DNA from: Vibrio crassostreae
Lineage (GTDB): Bacteria > Pseudomonadota > Gammaproteobacteria > Enterobacterales > Vibrionaceae
Reading direction: 5' to 3'
NCBI RefSeq assembly: GCF_024347415.1
Contig: NZ_AP025476.1
Coordinates: 1,860,001-1,924,000, forward strand
DNA: 64,000 nt
The notes beneath the pieces are model-generated. The model did no database searches, was not told where the DNA came from, and saw only the letters and a list, made by a program, of their open reading frames with translations. The position numbers were made by a program, and so were the translations under genes. This document shows, piece by piece, positions 1-15,000 of this stretch. How positions within the stretch are numbered: the first letter of the stretch is position 1; each line of letters starts with the position of its first letter.

Positions 1-3000
1 TGCGACATCGCCTGTGATGTCCGCGCCGTCGTTCGCACCATTGATGGTGATGGTCACCACCTGCTCGGTGCCGTCTTCCGATTTCACCGTGAAGGTTTCA
101 GTCAGTGGCTCTGAGCCCACGTTCAACGCATCGACCGTCTCGTTGCTGTTATCCAGCTCGTAGGTCCACTCGCCATTCGCGTCCACACTGAACGTGCCGT
201 AATCGCCCGCCACATCACTTTGAACTTGGAACACGTTGTTGGTGTTGTCGACATCGTCCGACAACAGCGTACCCGTCGCGGTGTTATCCGCCGCATCTTC
301 GGTCACGTCGCCTGCGACATCGCCTGTGATGTCCGCGCCGTCGTTCGCACCATTGATGGTGATGGTCACCACCTGCTCGGTGCCGTCTTCCGATTTCACC
401 GTGAAGGTTTCAGTCAGTGGCTCTGAGCCCACGTTCAACGCATCGACCGTCTCGTTGCTGTTATCCAGCTCGTAGGTCCACTCGCCATTCGCGTCCACAC
501 TGAACGTGCCGTAATCGCCCGCCACATCACTTTGAACTTGGAACACGTTGTTGGTGTTGTCGACATCGTCCGACAACAGCGTACCCGTCGCGGTGTTATC
601 CGCCGCATCTTCGGTCACGTCGCCTGCGACATCGCCTGTGATGTCCGCGCCGTCGTTCGCACCATTGATGGTGATGGTCACCACCTGCTCGGTGCCGTCT
701 TCCGATTTCACCGTGAAGGTTTCAGTCAGTGGCTCTGAGCCCACGTTCAACGCATCGACCGTCTCGTTGCTGTTATCCAGCTCGTAGGTCCACTCGCCAT
801 TCGCGTCCACACTGAACGTGCCGTAATCGCCCGCCACATCACTTTGAACTTGGAACACGTTGTTGGTGTTGTCGACATCGTCCGACAACAGCGTACCCGT
901 CGCGGTGTTATCCGCCGCATCTTCGGTCACGTCGCCTGCGACATCGCCTGTGATGTCCGCGCCGTCGTTCGCACCATTGATGGTGATGGTCACCACCTGC
1001 TCGGTGCCGTCTTCCGATTTCACCGTGAAGGTTTCAGTCAGTGGCTCTGAGCCCACGTTCAACGCATCGACCGTCTCGTTGCTGTTATCCAGCTCGTAGG
1101 TCCACTCGCCATTCGCGTCCACACTGAACGTGCCGTAATCGCCCGCCACATCACTTTGAACTTGGAACACGTTGTTGGTGTTGTCGACATCGTCCGACAA
1201 CAGCGTACCCGTCGCGGTGTTATCCGCCGCATCTTCGGTCACGTCGCCTGCGACATCGCCTGTGATGTCCGCGCCGTCGTTCGCACCATTGATGGTGATG
1301 GTCACCACCTGCTCGGTGCCGTCTTCCGATTTCACCGTGAAGGTTTCAGTCAGTGGCTCTGAGCCCACGTTCAACGCATCGACCGTCTCGTTGCTGTTAT
1401 CCAGCTCGTAGGTCCACTCGCCATTCGCGTCCACACTGAACGTGCCGTAATCGCCCGCCACATCACTTTGAACTTGGAACACGTTGTTGGTGTTGTCGAC
1501 ATCGTCCGACAACAGCGTACCCGTCGCGGTGTTATCCGCCGCATCTTCGGTCACGTCGCCTGCGACATCGCCTGTGATGTCCGCGCCGTCGTTCGCACCA
1601 TTGATGGTGATGGTCACCACCTGCTCGGTGCCGTCTTCCGATTTCACCGTGAAGGTTTCAGTCAGTGGCTCTGAGCCCACGTTCAACGCATCGACCGTCT
1701 CGTTGCTGTTATCCAGCTCGTAGGTCCACTCGCCATTCGCGTCCACACTGAACGTGCCGTAATCGCCCGCCACATCACTTTGAACTTGGAACACGTTGTT
1801 GGTGTTGTCGACATCGTCCGACAACAGCGTACCCGTCGCGGTGTTATCCGCCGCATCTTCGGTCACGTCGCCTGCGACATCGCCTGTGATGTCCGCGCCG
1901 TCGTTCGCACCATTGATGGTGATGGTCACCACCTGCTCGGTGCCGTCTTCCGATTTCACCGTGAAGGTTTCAGTCAGTGGCTCTGAGCCCACGTTCAACG
2001 CATCGACCGTCTCGTTGCTGTTATCCAGCTCGTAGGTCCACTCGCCATTCGCGTCCACACTGAACGTGCCGTAATCGCCCGCCACATCACTTTGAACTTG
2101 GAACACGTTGTTGGTGTTGTCGACATCGTCCGACAACAGCGTACCCGTCGCGGTGTTATCCGCCGCATCTTCGGTCACGTCGCCTGCGACATCGCCTGTG
2201 ATGTCCGCGCCGTCGTTCGCACCATTGATGGTGATGGTCACCACCTGCTCGGTGCCGTCTTCCGATTTCACCGTGAAGGTTTCAGTCAGTGGCTCTGAGC
2301 CCACGTTCAACGCATCGACCGTCTCGTTGCTGTTATCCAGCTCGTAGGTCCACTCGCCATTCGCGTCCACACTGAACGTGCCGTAATCGCCCGCCACATC
2401 ACTTTGAACTTGGAACACGTTGTTGGTGTTGTCGACATCGTCCGACAACAGCGTACCCGTCGCGGTGTTATCCGCCGCATCTTCGGTCACGTCGCCTGCG
2501 ACATCGCCTGTGATGTCCGCGCCGTCGTTCGCACCATTGATGGTGATGGTCACCACCTGCTCGGTGCCGTCTTCCGATTTCACCGTGAAGGTTTCAGTCA
2601 GTGGCTCTGAGCCCACGTTCAACGCATCGACCGTCTCGTTGCTGTTATCCAGCTCGTAGGTCCACTCGCCATTCGCGTCCACACTGAACGTGCCGTAATC
2701 GCCCGCCACATCACTTTGAACTTGGAACACGTTGTTGGTGTTGTCGACATCGTCCGACAACAGCGTACCCGTCGCGGTGTTATCCGCCGCATCTTCGGTC
2801 ACGTCGCCTGCGACATCGCCTGTGATGTCCGCGCCGTCGTTCGCACCATTGATGGTGATGGTCACCACCTGCTCGGTGCCGTCTTCCGATTTCACCGTGA
2901 AGGTTTCAGTCAGTGGCTCTGAGCCCACGTTCAACGCATCGACCGTCTCGTTGCTGTTATCCAGCTCGTAGGTCCACTCGCCATTCGCGTCCACACTGAA

Positions 3001-6000
3001 CGTGCCGTAATCGCCCGCCACATCACTTTGAACTTGGAACACGTTGTTGGTGTTGTCGACATCGTCCGACAACAGCGTACCCGTCGCGGTGTTATCCGCC
3101 GCATCTTCGGTCACGTCGCCTGCGACATCGCCTGTGATGTCCGCGCCGTCGTTCGCACCATTGATGGTGATGGTCACCACCTGCTCGGTGCCGTCTTCCG
3201 ATTTCACCGTGAAGGTTTCAGTCAGTGGCTCTGAGCCCACGTTCAACGCATCGACCGTCTCGTTGCTGTTATCCAGCTCGTAGGTCCACTCGCCATTCGC
3301 GTCCACACTGAACGTGCCGTAATCGCCCGCCACATCACTTTGAACTTGGAACACGTTGTTGGTGTTGTCGACATCGTCCGACAACAGCGTACCCGTCGCG
3401 GTGTTATCCGCCGCATCTTCGGTCACGTCGCCTGCGACATCGCCTGTGATGTCCGCGCCGTCGTTCGCACCATTGATGGTGATGGTCACCACCTGCTCGG
3501 TGCCGTCTTCCGATTTCACCGTGAAGGTTTCAGTCAGTGGCTCTGAGCCCACGTTCAACGCATCGACCGTCTCGTTGCTGTTATCCAGCTCGTAGGTCCA
3601 CTCGCCATTCGCGTCCACACTGAACGTGCCGTAATCGCCCGCCACATCACTTTGAACTTGGAACACGTTGTTGGTGTTGTCGACATCGTCCGACAACAGC
3701 GTACCCGTCGCGGTGTTATCCGCCGCATCTTCGGTCACGTCGCCTGCGACATCGCCTGTGATGTCCGCGCCGTCGTTCGCACCATTGATGGTGATGGTCA
3801 CCACCTGCTCGGTGCCGTCTTCCGATTTCACCGTGAAGGTTTCAGTCAGTGGCTCTGAGCCCACGTTCAACGCATCGACCGTCTCGTTGCTGTTATCCAG
3901 CTCGTAGGTCCACTCGCCATTCGCGTCCACACTGAACGTGCCGTAATCGCCCGCCACATCACTTTGAACTTGGAACACGTTGTTGGTGTTGTCGACATCG
4001 TCCGACAACAGCGTACCCGTCGCGGTGTTATCCGCCGCATCTTCGGTCACGTCGCCTGCGACATCGCCTGTGATGTCCGCGCCGTCGTTCGCACCATTGA
4101 TGGTGATGGTCACCACCTGCTCGGTGCCGTCTTCCGATTTCACCGTGAAGGTTTCAGTCAGTGGCTCTGAGCCCACGTTCAACGCATCGACCGTCTCGTT
4201 GCTGTTATCCAGCTCGTAGGTCCACTCGCCATTCGCGTCCACACTGAACGTGCCGTAATCGCCCGCCACATCACTTTGAACTTGGAACACGTTGTTGGTG
4301 TTGTCGACATCGTCCGACAACAGCGTACCCGTCGCGGTGTTATCCGCCGCATCTTCGGTCACGTCGCCTGCGACATCGCCTGTGATGTCCGCGCCGTCGT
4401 TCGCACCATTGATGGTGATGGTCACCACCTGCTCGGTGCCGTCTTCCGATTTCACCGTGAAGGTTTCAGTCAGTGGCTCTGAGCCCACGTTCAACGCATC
4501 GACCGTCTCGTTGCTGTTATCCAGCTCGTAGGTCCACTCGCCATTCGCGTCCACACTGAACGTGCCGTAATCGCCCGCCACATCACTTTGAACTTGGAAC
4601 ACGTTGTTGGTGTTGTCGACATCGTCCGACAACAGCGTACCCGTCGCGGTGTTATCCGCCGCATCTTCGGTCACGTCGCCTGCGACATCGCCTGTGATGT
4701 CCGCGCCGTCGTTCGCACCATTGATGGTGATGGTCACCACCTGCTCGGTGCCGTCTTCCGATTTCACCGTGAAGGTTTCAGTCAGTGGCTCTGAGCCCAC
4801 GTTCAACGCATCGACCGTCTCGTTGCTGTTATCCAGCTCGTAGGTCCACTCGCCATTCGCGTCCACACTGAACGTGCCGTAATCGCCCGCCACATCACTT
4901 TGAACTTGGAACACGTTGTTGGTGTTGTCGACATCGTCCGACAACAGCGTACCCGTCGCGGTGTTATCCGCCGCATCTTCGGTCACGTCGCCTGCGACAT
5001 CGCCTGTGATGTCCGCGCCGTCGTTCGCACCATTGATGGTGATGGTCACCACCTGCTCGGTGCCGTCTTCCGATTTCACCGTGAAGGTTTCAGTCAGTGG
5101 CTCTGAGCCCACGTTCAACGCATCGACCGTCTCGTTGCTGTTATCCAGCTCGTAGGTCCACTCGCCATTCGCGTCCACACTGAACGTGCCGTAATCGCCC
5201 GCCACATCACTTTGAACTTGGAACACGTTGTTGGTGTTGTCGACATCGTCCGACAACAGCGTACCCGTCGCGGTGTTATCCGCCGCATCTTCGGTCACGT
5301 CGCCTGCGACATCGCCTGTGATGTCCGCGCCGTCGTTCGCACCATTGATGGTGATGGTCACCACCTGCTCGGTGCCGTCTTCCGATTTCACCGTGAAGGT
5401 TTCAGTCAGTGGCTCTGAGCCCACGTTCAACGCATCGACCGTCTCGTTGCTGTTATCCAGCTCGTAGGTCCACTCGCCATTCGCGTCCACACTGAACGTG
5501 CCGTAATCGCCCGCCACATCACTTTGAACTTGGAACACGTTGTTGGTGTTGTCGACATCGTCCGACAACAGCGTACCCGTCGCGGTGTTATCCGCCGCAT
5601 CTTCGGTCACGTCGCCTGCGACATCGCCTGTGATGTCCGCGCCGTCGTTCGCACCATTGATGGTGATGGTCACCACCTGCTCGGTGCCGTCTTCCGATTT
5701 CACCGTGAAGGTTTCAGTCAGTGGCTCTGAGCCCACGTTCAACGCATCGACCGTCTCGTTGCTGTTATCCAGCTCGTAGGTCCACTCGCCATTCGCGTCC
5801 ACACTGAACGTGCCGTAATCGCCCGCCACATCACTTTGAACTTGGAACACGTTGTTGGTGTTGTCGACATCGTCCGACAACAGCGTACCCGTCGCGGTGT
5901 TATCCGCCGCATCTTCGGTCACGTCGCCTGCGACATCGCCTGTGATGTCCGCGCCGTCGTTCGCACCATTGATGGTGATGGTCACCACCTGCTCGGTGCC

Positions 6001-9000
6001 GTCTTCCGATTTCACCGTGAAGGTTTCAGTCAGTGGCTCTGAGCCCACGTTCAACGCATCGACCGTCTCGTTGCTGTTATCCAGCTCGTAGGTCCACTCG
6101 CCATTCGCGTCCACACTGAACGTGCCGTAATCGCCCGCCACATCACTTTGAACTTGGAACACGTTGTTGGTGTTGTCGACATCGTCCGACAACAGCGTAC
6201 CCGTCGCGGTGTTATCCGCCGCATCTTCGGTCACGTCGCCTGCGACATCGCCTGTGATGTCCGCGCCGTCGTTCGCACCATTGATGGTGATGGTCACCAC
6301 CTGCTCGGTGCCGTCTTCCGATTTCACCGTGAAGGTTTCAGTCAGTGGCTCTGAGCCCACGTTCAACGCATCGACCGTCTCGTTGCTGTTATCCAGCTCG
6401 TAGGTCCACTCGCCATTCGCGTCCACACTGAACGTGCCGTAATCGCCCGCCACATCACTTTGAACTTGGAACACGTTGTTGGTGTTGTCGACATCGTCCG
6501 ACAACAGCGTACCCGTCGCGGTGTTATCCGCCGCATCTTCGGTCACGTCGCCTGCGACATCGCCTGTGATGTCCGCGCCGTCGTTCGCACCATTGATGGT
6601 GATGGTCACCACCTGCTCGGTGCCGTCTTCCGATTTCACCGTGAAGGTTTCAGTCAGTGGCTCTGAGCCCACGTTCAACGCATCGACCGTCTCGTTGCTG
6701 TTATCCAGCTCGTAGGTCCACTCGCCATTCGCGTCCACACTGAACGTGCCGTAATCGCCCGCCACATCACTTTGAACTTGGAACACGTTGTTGGTGTTGT
6801 CGACATCGTCCGACAACAGCGTACCCGTCGCGGTGTTATCCGCCGCATCTTCGGTCACGTCGCCTGCGACATCGCCTGTGATGTCCGCGCCGTCGTTCGC
6901 ACCATTGATGGTGATGGTCACCACCTGCTCGGTGCCGTCTTCCGATTTCACCGTGAAGGTTTCAGTCAGTGGCTCTGAGCCCACGTTCAACGCATCGACC
7001 GTCTCGTTGCTGTTATCCAGCTCGTAGGTCCACTCGCCATTCGCGTCCACACTGAACGTGCCGTAATCGCCCGCCACATCACTTTGAACTTGGAACACGT
7101 TGTTGGTGTTGTCGACATCGTCCGACAACAGCGTACCCGTCGCGGTGTTATCCGCCGCATCTTCGGTCACGTCGCCTGCGACATCGCCTGTGATGTCCGC
7201 GCCGTCGTTCGCACCATTGATGGTGATGGTCACCACCTGCTCGGTGCCGTCTTCCGATTTCACCGTGAAGGTTTCAGTCAGTGGCTCTGAGCCCACGTTC
7301 AACGCATCGACCGTCTCGTTGCTGTTATCCAGCTCGTAGGTCCACTCGCCATTCGCGTCCACACTGAACGTGCCGTAATCGCCCGCCACATCACTTTGAA
7401 CTTGGAACACGTTGTTGGTGTTGTCGACATCGTCCGACAACAGCGTACCCGTCGCGGTGTTATCCGCCGCATCTTCGGTCACGTCGCCTGCGACATCGCC
7501 TGTGATGTCCGCGCCGTCGTTCGCACCATTGATGGTGATGGTCACCACCTGCTCGGTGCCGTCTTCCGATTTCACCGTGAAGGTTTCAGTCAGTGGCTCT
7601 GAGCCCACGTTCAACGCATCGACCGTCTCGTTGCTGTTATCCAGCTCGTAGGTCCACTCGCCATTCGCGTCCACACTGAACGTGCCGTAATCGCCCGCCA
7701 CATCACTTTGAACTTGGAACACGTTGTTGGTGTTGTCGACATCGTCCGACAACAGCGTACCCGTCGCGGTGTTATCCGCCGCATCTTCGGTCACGTCGCC
7801 TGCGACATCGCCTGTGATGTCCGCGCCGTCGTTCGCACCATTGATGGTGATGGTCACCACCTGCTCGGTGCCGTCTTCCGATTTCACCGTGAAGGTTTCA
7901 GTCAGTGGCTCTGAGCCCACGTTCAACGCATCGACCGTCTCGTTGCTGTTATCCAGCTCGTAGGTCCACTCGCCATTCGCGTCCACACTGAACGTGCCGT
8001 AATCGCCCGCCACATCACTTTGAACTTGGAACACGTTGTTGGTGTTGTCGACATCGTCCGACAACAGCGTACCCGTCGCGGTGTTATCCGCCGCATCTTC
8101 GGTCACGTCGCCTGCGACATCGCCTGTGATGTCCGCGCCGTCGTTCGCACCATTGATGGTGATGGTCACCACCTGCTCGGTGCCGTCTTCCGATTTCACC
8201 GTGAAGGTTTCAGTCAGTGGCTCTGAGCCCACGTTCAACGCATCGACCGTCTCGTTGCTGTTATCCAGCTCGTAGGTCCACTCGCCATTCGCGTCCACAC
8301 TGAACGTGCCGTAATCGCCCGCCACATCACTTTGAACTTGGAACACGTTGTTGGTGTTGTCGACATCGTCCGACAACAGCGTACCCGTCGCGGTGTTATC
8401 CGCCGCATCTTCGGTCACGTCGCCTGCGACATCGCCTGTGATGTCCGCGCCGTCGTTCGCACCATTGATGGTGATGGTCACCACCTGCTCGGTGCCGTCT
8501 TCCGATTTCACCGTGAAGGTTTCAGTCAGTGGCTCTGAGCCCACGTTCAACGCATCGACCGTCTCGTTGCTGTTATCCAGCTCGTAGGTCCACTCGCCAT
8601 TCGCGTCCACACTGAACGTGCCGTAATCGCCCGCCACATCACTTTGAACTTGGAACACGTTGTTGGTGTTGTCGACATCGTCCGACAACAGCGTACCCGT
8701 CGCGGTGTTATCCGCCGCATCTTCGGTCACGTCGCCTGCGACATCGCCTGTGATGTCCGCGCCGTCGTTCGCACCATTGATGGTGATGGTCACCACCTGC
8801 TCGGTGCCGTCTTCCGATTTCACCGTGAAGGTTTCAGTCAGTGGCTCTGAGCCCACGTTCAACGCATCGACCGTCTCGTTGCTGTTATCCAGCTCGTAGG
8901 TCCACTCGCCATTCGCGTCCACACTGAACGTGCCGTAATCGCCCGCCACATCACTTTGAACTTGGAACACGTTGTTGGTGTTGTCGACATCGTCCGACAA

Positions 9001-12000
9001 CAGCGTACCCGTCGCGGTGTTATCCGCCGCATCTTCGGTCACGTCGCCTGCGACATCGCCTGTGATGTCCGCGCCGTCGTTCGCACCATTGATGGTGATG
9101 GTCACCACCTGCTCGGTGCCGTCTTCCGATTTCACCGTGAAGGTTTCAGTCAGTGGCTCTGAGCCCACGTTCAACGCATCGACCGTCTCGTTGCTGTTAT
9201 CCAGCTCGTAGGTCCACTCGCCATTCGCGTCCACACTGAACGTGCCGTAATCGCCCGCCACATCACTTTGAACTTGGAACACGTTGTTGGTGTTGTCGAC
9301 ATCGTCCGACAACAGCGTACCCGTCGCGGTGTTATCCGCCGCATCTTCGGTCACGTCGCCTGCGACATCGCCTGTGATGTCCGCGCCGTCGTTCGCACCA
9401 TTGATGGTGATGGTCACCACCTGCTCGGTGCCGTCTTCCGATTTCACCGTGAAGGTTTCAGTCAGTGGCTCTGAGCCCACGTTCAACGCATCGACCGTCT
9501 CGTTGCTGTTATCCAGCTCGTAGGTCCACTCGCCATTCGCGTCCACACTGAACGTGCCGTAATCGCCCGCCACATCACTTTGAACTTGGAACACGTTGTT
9601 GGTGTTGTCGACATCGTCCGACAACAGCGTACCCGTCGCGGTGTTATCCGCCGCATCTTCGGTCACGTCGCCTGCGACATCGCCTGTGATGTCCGCGCCG
9701 TCGTTCGCACCATTGATGGTGATGGTCACCACCTGCTCGGTGCCGTCTTCCGATTTCACCGTGAAGGTTTCAGTCAGTGGCTCTGAGCCCACGTTCAACG
9801 CATCGACCGTCTCGTTGCTGTTATCCAGCTCGTAGGTCCACTCGCCATTCGCGTCCACACTGAACGTGCCGTAATCGCCCGCCACATCACTTTGAACTTG
9901 GAACACGTTGTTGGTGTTGTCGACATCGTCCGACAACAGCGTACCCGTCGCGGTGTTATCCGCCGCATCTTCGGTCACGTCGCCTGCGACATCGCCTGTG
10001 ATGTCCGCGCCGTCGTTCGCACCATTGATGGTGATGGTCACCACCTGCTCGGTGCCGTCTTCCGATTTCACCGTGAAGGTTTCAGTCAGTGGCTCTGAGC
10101 CCACGTTCAACGCATCGACCGTCTCGTTGCTGTTATCCAGCTCGTAGGTCCACTCGCCATTCGCGTCCACACTGAACGTGCCGTAATCGCCCGCCACATC
10201 ACTTTGAACTTGGAACACGTTGTTGGTGTTGTCGACATCGTCCGACAACAGCGTACCCGTCGCGGTGTTATCCGCCGCATCTTCGGTCACGTCGCCTGCG
10301 ACATCGCCTGTGATGTCCGCGCCGTCGTTCGCACCATTGATGGTGATGGTCACCACCTGCTCGGTGCCGTCTTCCGATTTCACCGTGAAGGTTTCAGTCA
10401 GTGGCTCTGAGCCCACGTTCAACGCATCGACCGTCTCGTTGCTGTTATCCAGCTCGTAGGTCCACTCGCCATTCGCGTCCACACTGAACGTGCCGTAATC
10501 GCCCGCCACATCACTTTGAACTTGGAACACGTTGTTGGTGTTGTCGACATCGTCCGACAACAGCGTACCCGTCGCGGTGTTATCCGCCGCATCTTCGGTC
10601 ACGTCGCCTGCGACATCGCCTGTGATGTCCGCGCCGTCGTTCGCACCATTGATGGTGATGGTCACCACCTGCTCGGTGCCGTCTTCCGATTTCACCGTGA
10701 AGGTTTCAGTCAGTGGCTCTGAGCCCACGTTCAACGCATCGACCGTCTCGTTGCTGTTATCCAGCTCGTAGGTCCACTCGCCATTCGCGTCCACACTGAA
10801 CGTGCCGTAATCGCCCGCCACATCACTTTGAACTTGGAACACGTTGTTGGTGTTGTCGACATCGTCCGACAACAGCGTACCCGTCGCGGTGTTATCCGCC
10901 GCATCTTCGGTCACGTCGCCTGCGACATCGCCTGTGATGTCCGCGCCGTCGTTCGCACCATTGATGGTGATGGTCACCACCTGCTCGGTGCCGTCTTCCG
11001 ATTTCACCGTGAAGGTTTCAGTCAGTGGCTCTGAGCCCACGTTCAACGCATCGACCGTCTCGTTGCTGTTATCCAGCTCGTAGGTCCACTCGCCATTCGC
11101 GTCCACACTGAACGTGCCGTAATCGCCCGCCACATCACTTTGAACTTGGAACACGTTGTTGGTGTTGTCGACATCGTCCGACAACAGCGTACCCGTCGCG
11201 GTGTTATCCGCCGCATCTTCGGTCACGTCGCCTGCGACATCGCCTGTGATGTCCGCGCCGTCGTTCGCACCATTGATGGTGATGGTCACCACCTGCTCGG
11301 TGCCGTCTTCCGATTTCACCGTGAAGGTTTCAGTCAGTGGCTCTGAGCCCACGTTCAACGCATCGACCGTCTCGTTGCTGTTATCCAGCTCGTAGGTCCA
11401 CTCGCCATTCGCGTCCACACTGAACGTGCCGTAATCGCCCGCCACATCACTTTGAACTTGGAACACGTTGTTGGTGTTGTCGACATCGTCCGACAACAGC
11501 GTACCCGTCGCGGTGTTATCCGCCGCATCTTCGGTCACGTCGCCTGCGACATCGCCTGTGATGTCCGCGCCGTCGTTCGCACCATTGATGGTGATGGTCA
11601 CCACCTGCTCGGTGCCGTCTTCCGATTTCACCGTGAAGGTTTCAGTCAGTGGCTCTGAGCCCACGTTCAACGCATCGACCGTCTCGTTGCTGTTATCCAG
11701 CTCGTAGGTCCACTCGCCATTCGCGTCCACACTGAACGTGCCGTAATCGCCCGCCACATCACTTTGAACTTGGAACACGTTGTTGGTGTTGTCGACATCG
11801 TCCGACAACAGCGTACCCGTCGCGGTGTTATCCGCCGCATCTTCGGTCACGTCGCCTGCGACATCGCCTGTGATGTCCGCGCCGTCGTTCGCACCATTGA
11901 TGGTGATGGTCACCACCTGCTCGGTGCCGTCTTCCGATTTCACCGTGAAGGTTTCAGTCAGTGGCTCTGAGCCCACGTTCAACGCATCGACCGTCTCGTT

Positions 12001-15000
12001 GCTGTTATCCAGCTCGTAGGTCCACTCGCCATTCGCGTCCACACTGAACGTGCCGTAATCGCCCGCCACATCACTTTGAACTTGGAACACGTTGTTGGTG
12101 TTGTCGACATCGTCCGACAACAGCGTACCCGTCGCGGTGTTATCCGCCGCATCTTCGGTCACGTCGCCTGCGACATCGCCTGTGATGTCCGCGCCGTCGT
12201 TCGCACCATTGATGGTGATGGTCACCACCTGCTCGGTGCCGTCTTCCGATTTCACCGTGAAGGTTTCAGTCAGTGGCTCTGAGCCCACGTTCAACGCATC
12301 GACCGTCTCGTTGCTGTTATCCAGCTCGTAGGTCCACTCGCCATTCGCGTCCACACTGAACGTGCCGTAATCGCCCGCCACATCACTTTGAACTTGGAAC
12401 ACGTTGTTGGTGTTGTCGACATCGTCCGACAACAGCGTACCCGTCGCGGTGTTATCCGCCGCATCTTCGGTCACGTCGCCTGCGACATCGCCTGTGATGT
12501 CCGCGCCGTCGTTCGCACCATTGATGGTGATGGTCACCACCTGCTCGGTGCCGTCTTCCGATTTCACCGTGAAGGTTTCAGTCAGTGGCTCTGAGCCCAC
12601 GTTCAACGCATCGACCGTCTCGTTGCTGTTATCCAGCTCGTAGGTCCACTCGCCATTCGCGTCCACACTGAACGTGCCGTAATCGCCCGCCACATCACTT
12701 TGAACTTGGAACACGTTGTTGGTGTTGTCGACATCGTCCGACAACAGCGTACCCGTCGCGGTGTTATCCGCCGCATCTTCGGTCACGTCGCCTGCGACAT
12801 CGCCTGTGATGTCCGCGCCGTCGTTCGCACCATTGATGGTGATGGTCACCACCTGCTCGGTGCCGTCTTCCGATTTCACCGTGAAGGTTTCAGTCAGTGG
12901 CTCTGAGCCCACGTTCAACGCATCGACCGTCTCGTTGCTGTTATCCAGCTCGTAGGTCCACTCGCCATTCGCGTCCACACTGAACGTGCCGTAATCGCCC
13001 GCCACATCACTTTGAACTTGGAACACGTTGTTGGTGTTGTCGACATCGTCCGACAACAGCGTACCCGTCGCGGTGTTATCCGCCGCATCTTCGGTCACGT
13101 CGCCTGCGACATCGCCTGTGATGTCCGCGCCGTCGTTCGCACCATTGATGGTGATGGTCACCACCTGCTCGGTGCCGTCTTCCGATTTCACCGTGAAGGT
13201 TTCAGTCAGTGGCTCTGAGCCCACGTTCAACGCATCGACCGTCTCGTTGCTGTTATCCAGCTCGTAGGTCCACTCGCCATTCGCGTCCACACTGAACGTG
13301 CCGTAATCGCCCGCCACATCACTTTGAACTTGGAACACGTTGTTGGTGTTGTCGACATCGTCCGACAACAGCGTACCCGTCGCGGTGTTATCCGCCGCAT
13401 CTTCGGTCACGTCGCCTGCGACATCGCCTGTGATGTCCGCGCCGTCGTTCGCACCATTGATGGTGATGGTCACCACCTGCTCGGTGCCGTCTTCCGATTT
13501 CACCGTGAAGGTTTCAGTCAGTGGCTCTGAGCCCACGTTCAACGCATCGACCGTCTCGTTGCTGTTATCCAGCTCGTAGGTCCACTCGCCATTCGCGTCC
13601 ACACTGAACGTGCCGTAATCGCCCGCCACATCACTTTGAACTTGGAACACGTTGTTGGTGTTGTCGACATCGTCCGACAACAGCGTACCCGTCGCGGTGT
13701 TATCCGCCGCATCTTCGGTCACGTCGCCTGCGACATCGCCTGTGATGTCCGCGCCGTCGTTCGCACCATTGATGGTGATGGTCACCACCTGCTCGGTGCC
13801 GTCTTCCGATTTCACCGTGAAGGTTTCAGTCAGTGGCTCTGAGCCCACGTTCAACGCATCGACCGTCTCGTTGCTGTTATCCAGCTCGTAGGTCCACTCG
13901 CCATTCGCGTCCACACTGAACGTGCCGTAATCGCCCGCCACATCACTTTGAACTTGGAACACGTTGTTGGTGTTGTCGACATCGTCCGACAACAGCGTAC
14001 CCGTCGCGGTGTTATCCGCCGCATCTTCGGTCACGTCGCCTGCGACATCGCCTGTGATGTCCGCGCCGTCGTTCGCACCATTGATGGTGATGGTCACCAC
14101 CTGCTCGGTGCCGTCTTCCGATTTCACCGTGAAGGTTTCAGTCAGTGGCTCTGAGCCCACGTTCAACGCATCGACCGTCTCGTTGCTGTTATCCAGCTCG
14201 TAGGTCCACTCGCCATTCGCGTCCACACTGAACGTGCCGTAATCGCCCGCCACATCACTTTGAACTTGGAACACGTTGTTGGTGTTGTCGACATCGTCCG
14301 ACAACAGCGTACCCGTCGCGGTGTTATCCGCCGCATCTTCGGTCACGTCGCCTGCGACATCGCCTGTGATGTCCGCGCCGTCGTTCGCACCATTGATGGT
14401 GATGGTCACCACCTGCTCGGTGCCGTCTTCCGATTTCACCGTGAAGGTTTCAGTCAGTGGCTCTGAGCCCACGTTCAACGCATCGACCGTCTCGTTGCTG
14501 TTATCCAGCTCGTAGGTCCACTCGCCATTCGCGTCCACACTGAACGTGCCGTAATCGCCCGCCACATCACTTTGAACTTGGAACACGTTGTTGGTGTTGT
14601 CGACATCGTCCGACAACAGCGTACCCGTCGCGGTGTTATCCGCCGCATCTTCGGTCACGTCGCCTGCGACATCGCCTGTGATGTCCGCGCCGTCGTTCGC
14701 ACCATTGATGGTGATGGTCACCACCTGCTCGGTGCCGTCTTCCGATTTCACCGTGAAGGTTTCAGTCAGTGGCTCTGAGCCCACGTTCAACGCATCGACC
14801 GTCTCGTTGCTGTTATCCAGCTCGTAGGTCCACTCGCCATTCGCGTCCACACTGAACGTGCCGTAATCGCCCGCCACATCACTTTGAACTTGGAACACGT
14901 TGTTGGTGTTGTCGACATCGTCCGACAACAGCGTACCCGTCGCGGTGTTATCCGCCGCATCTTCGGTCACGTCGCCTGCGACATCGCCTGTGATGTCCGC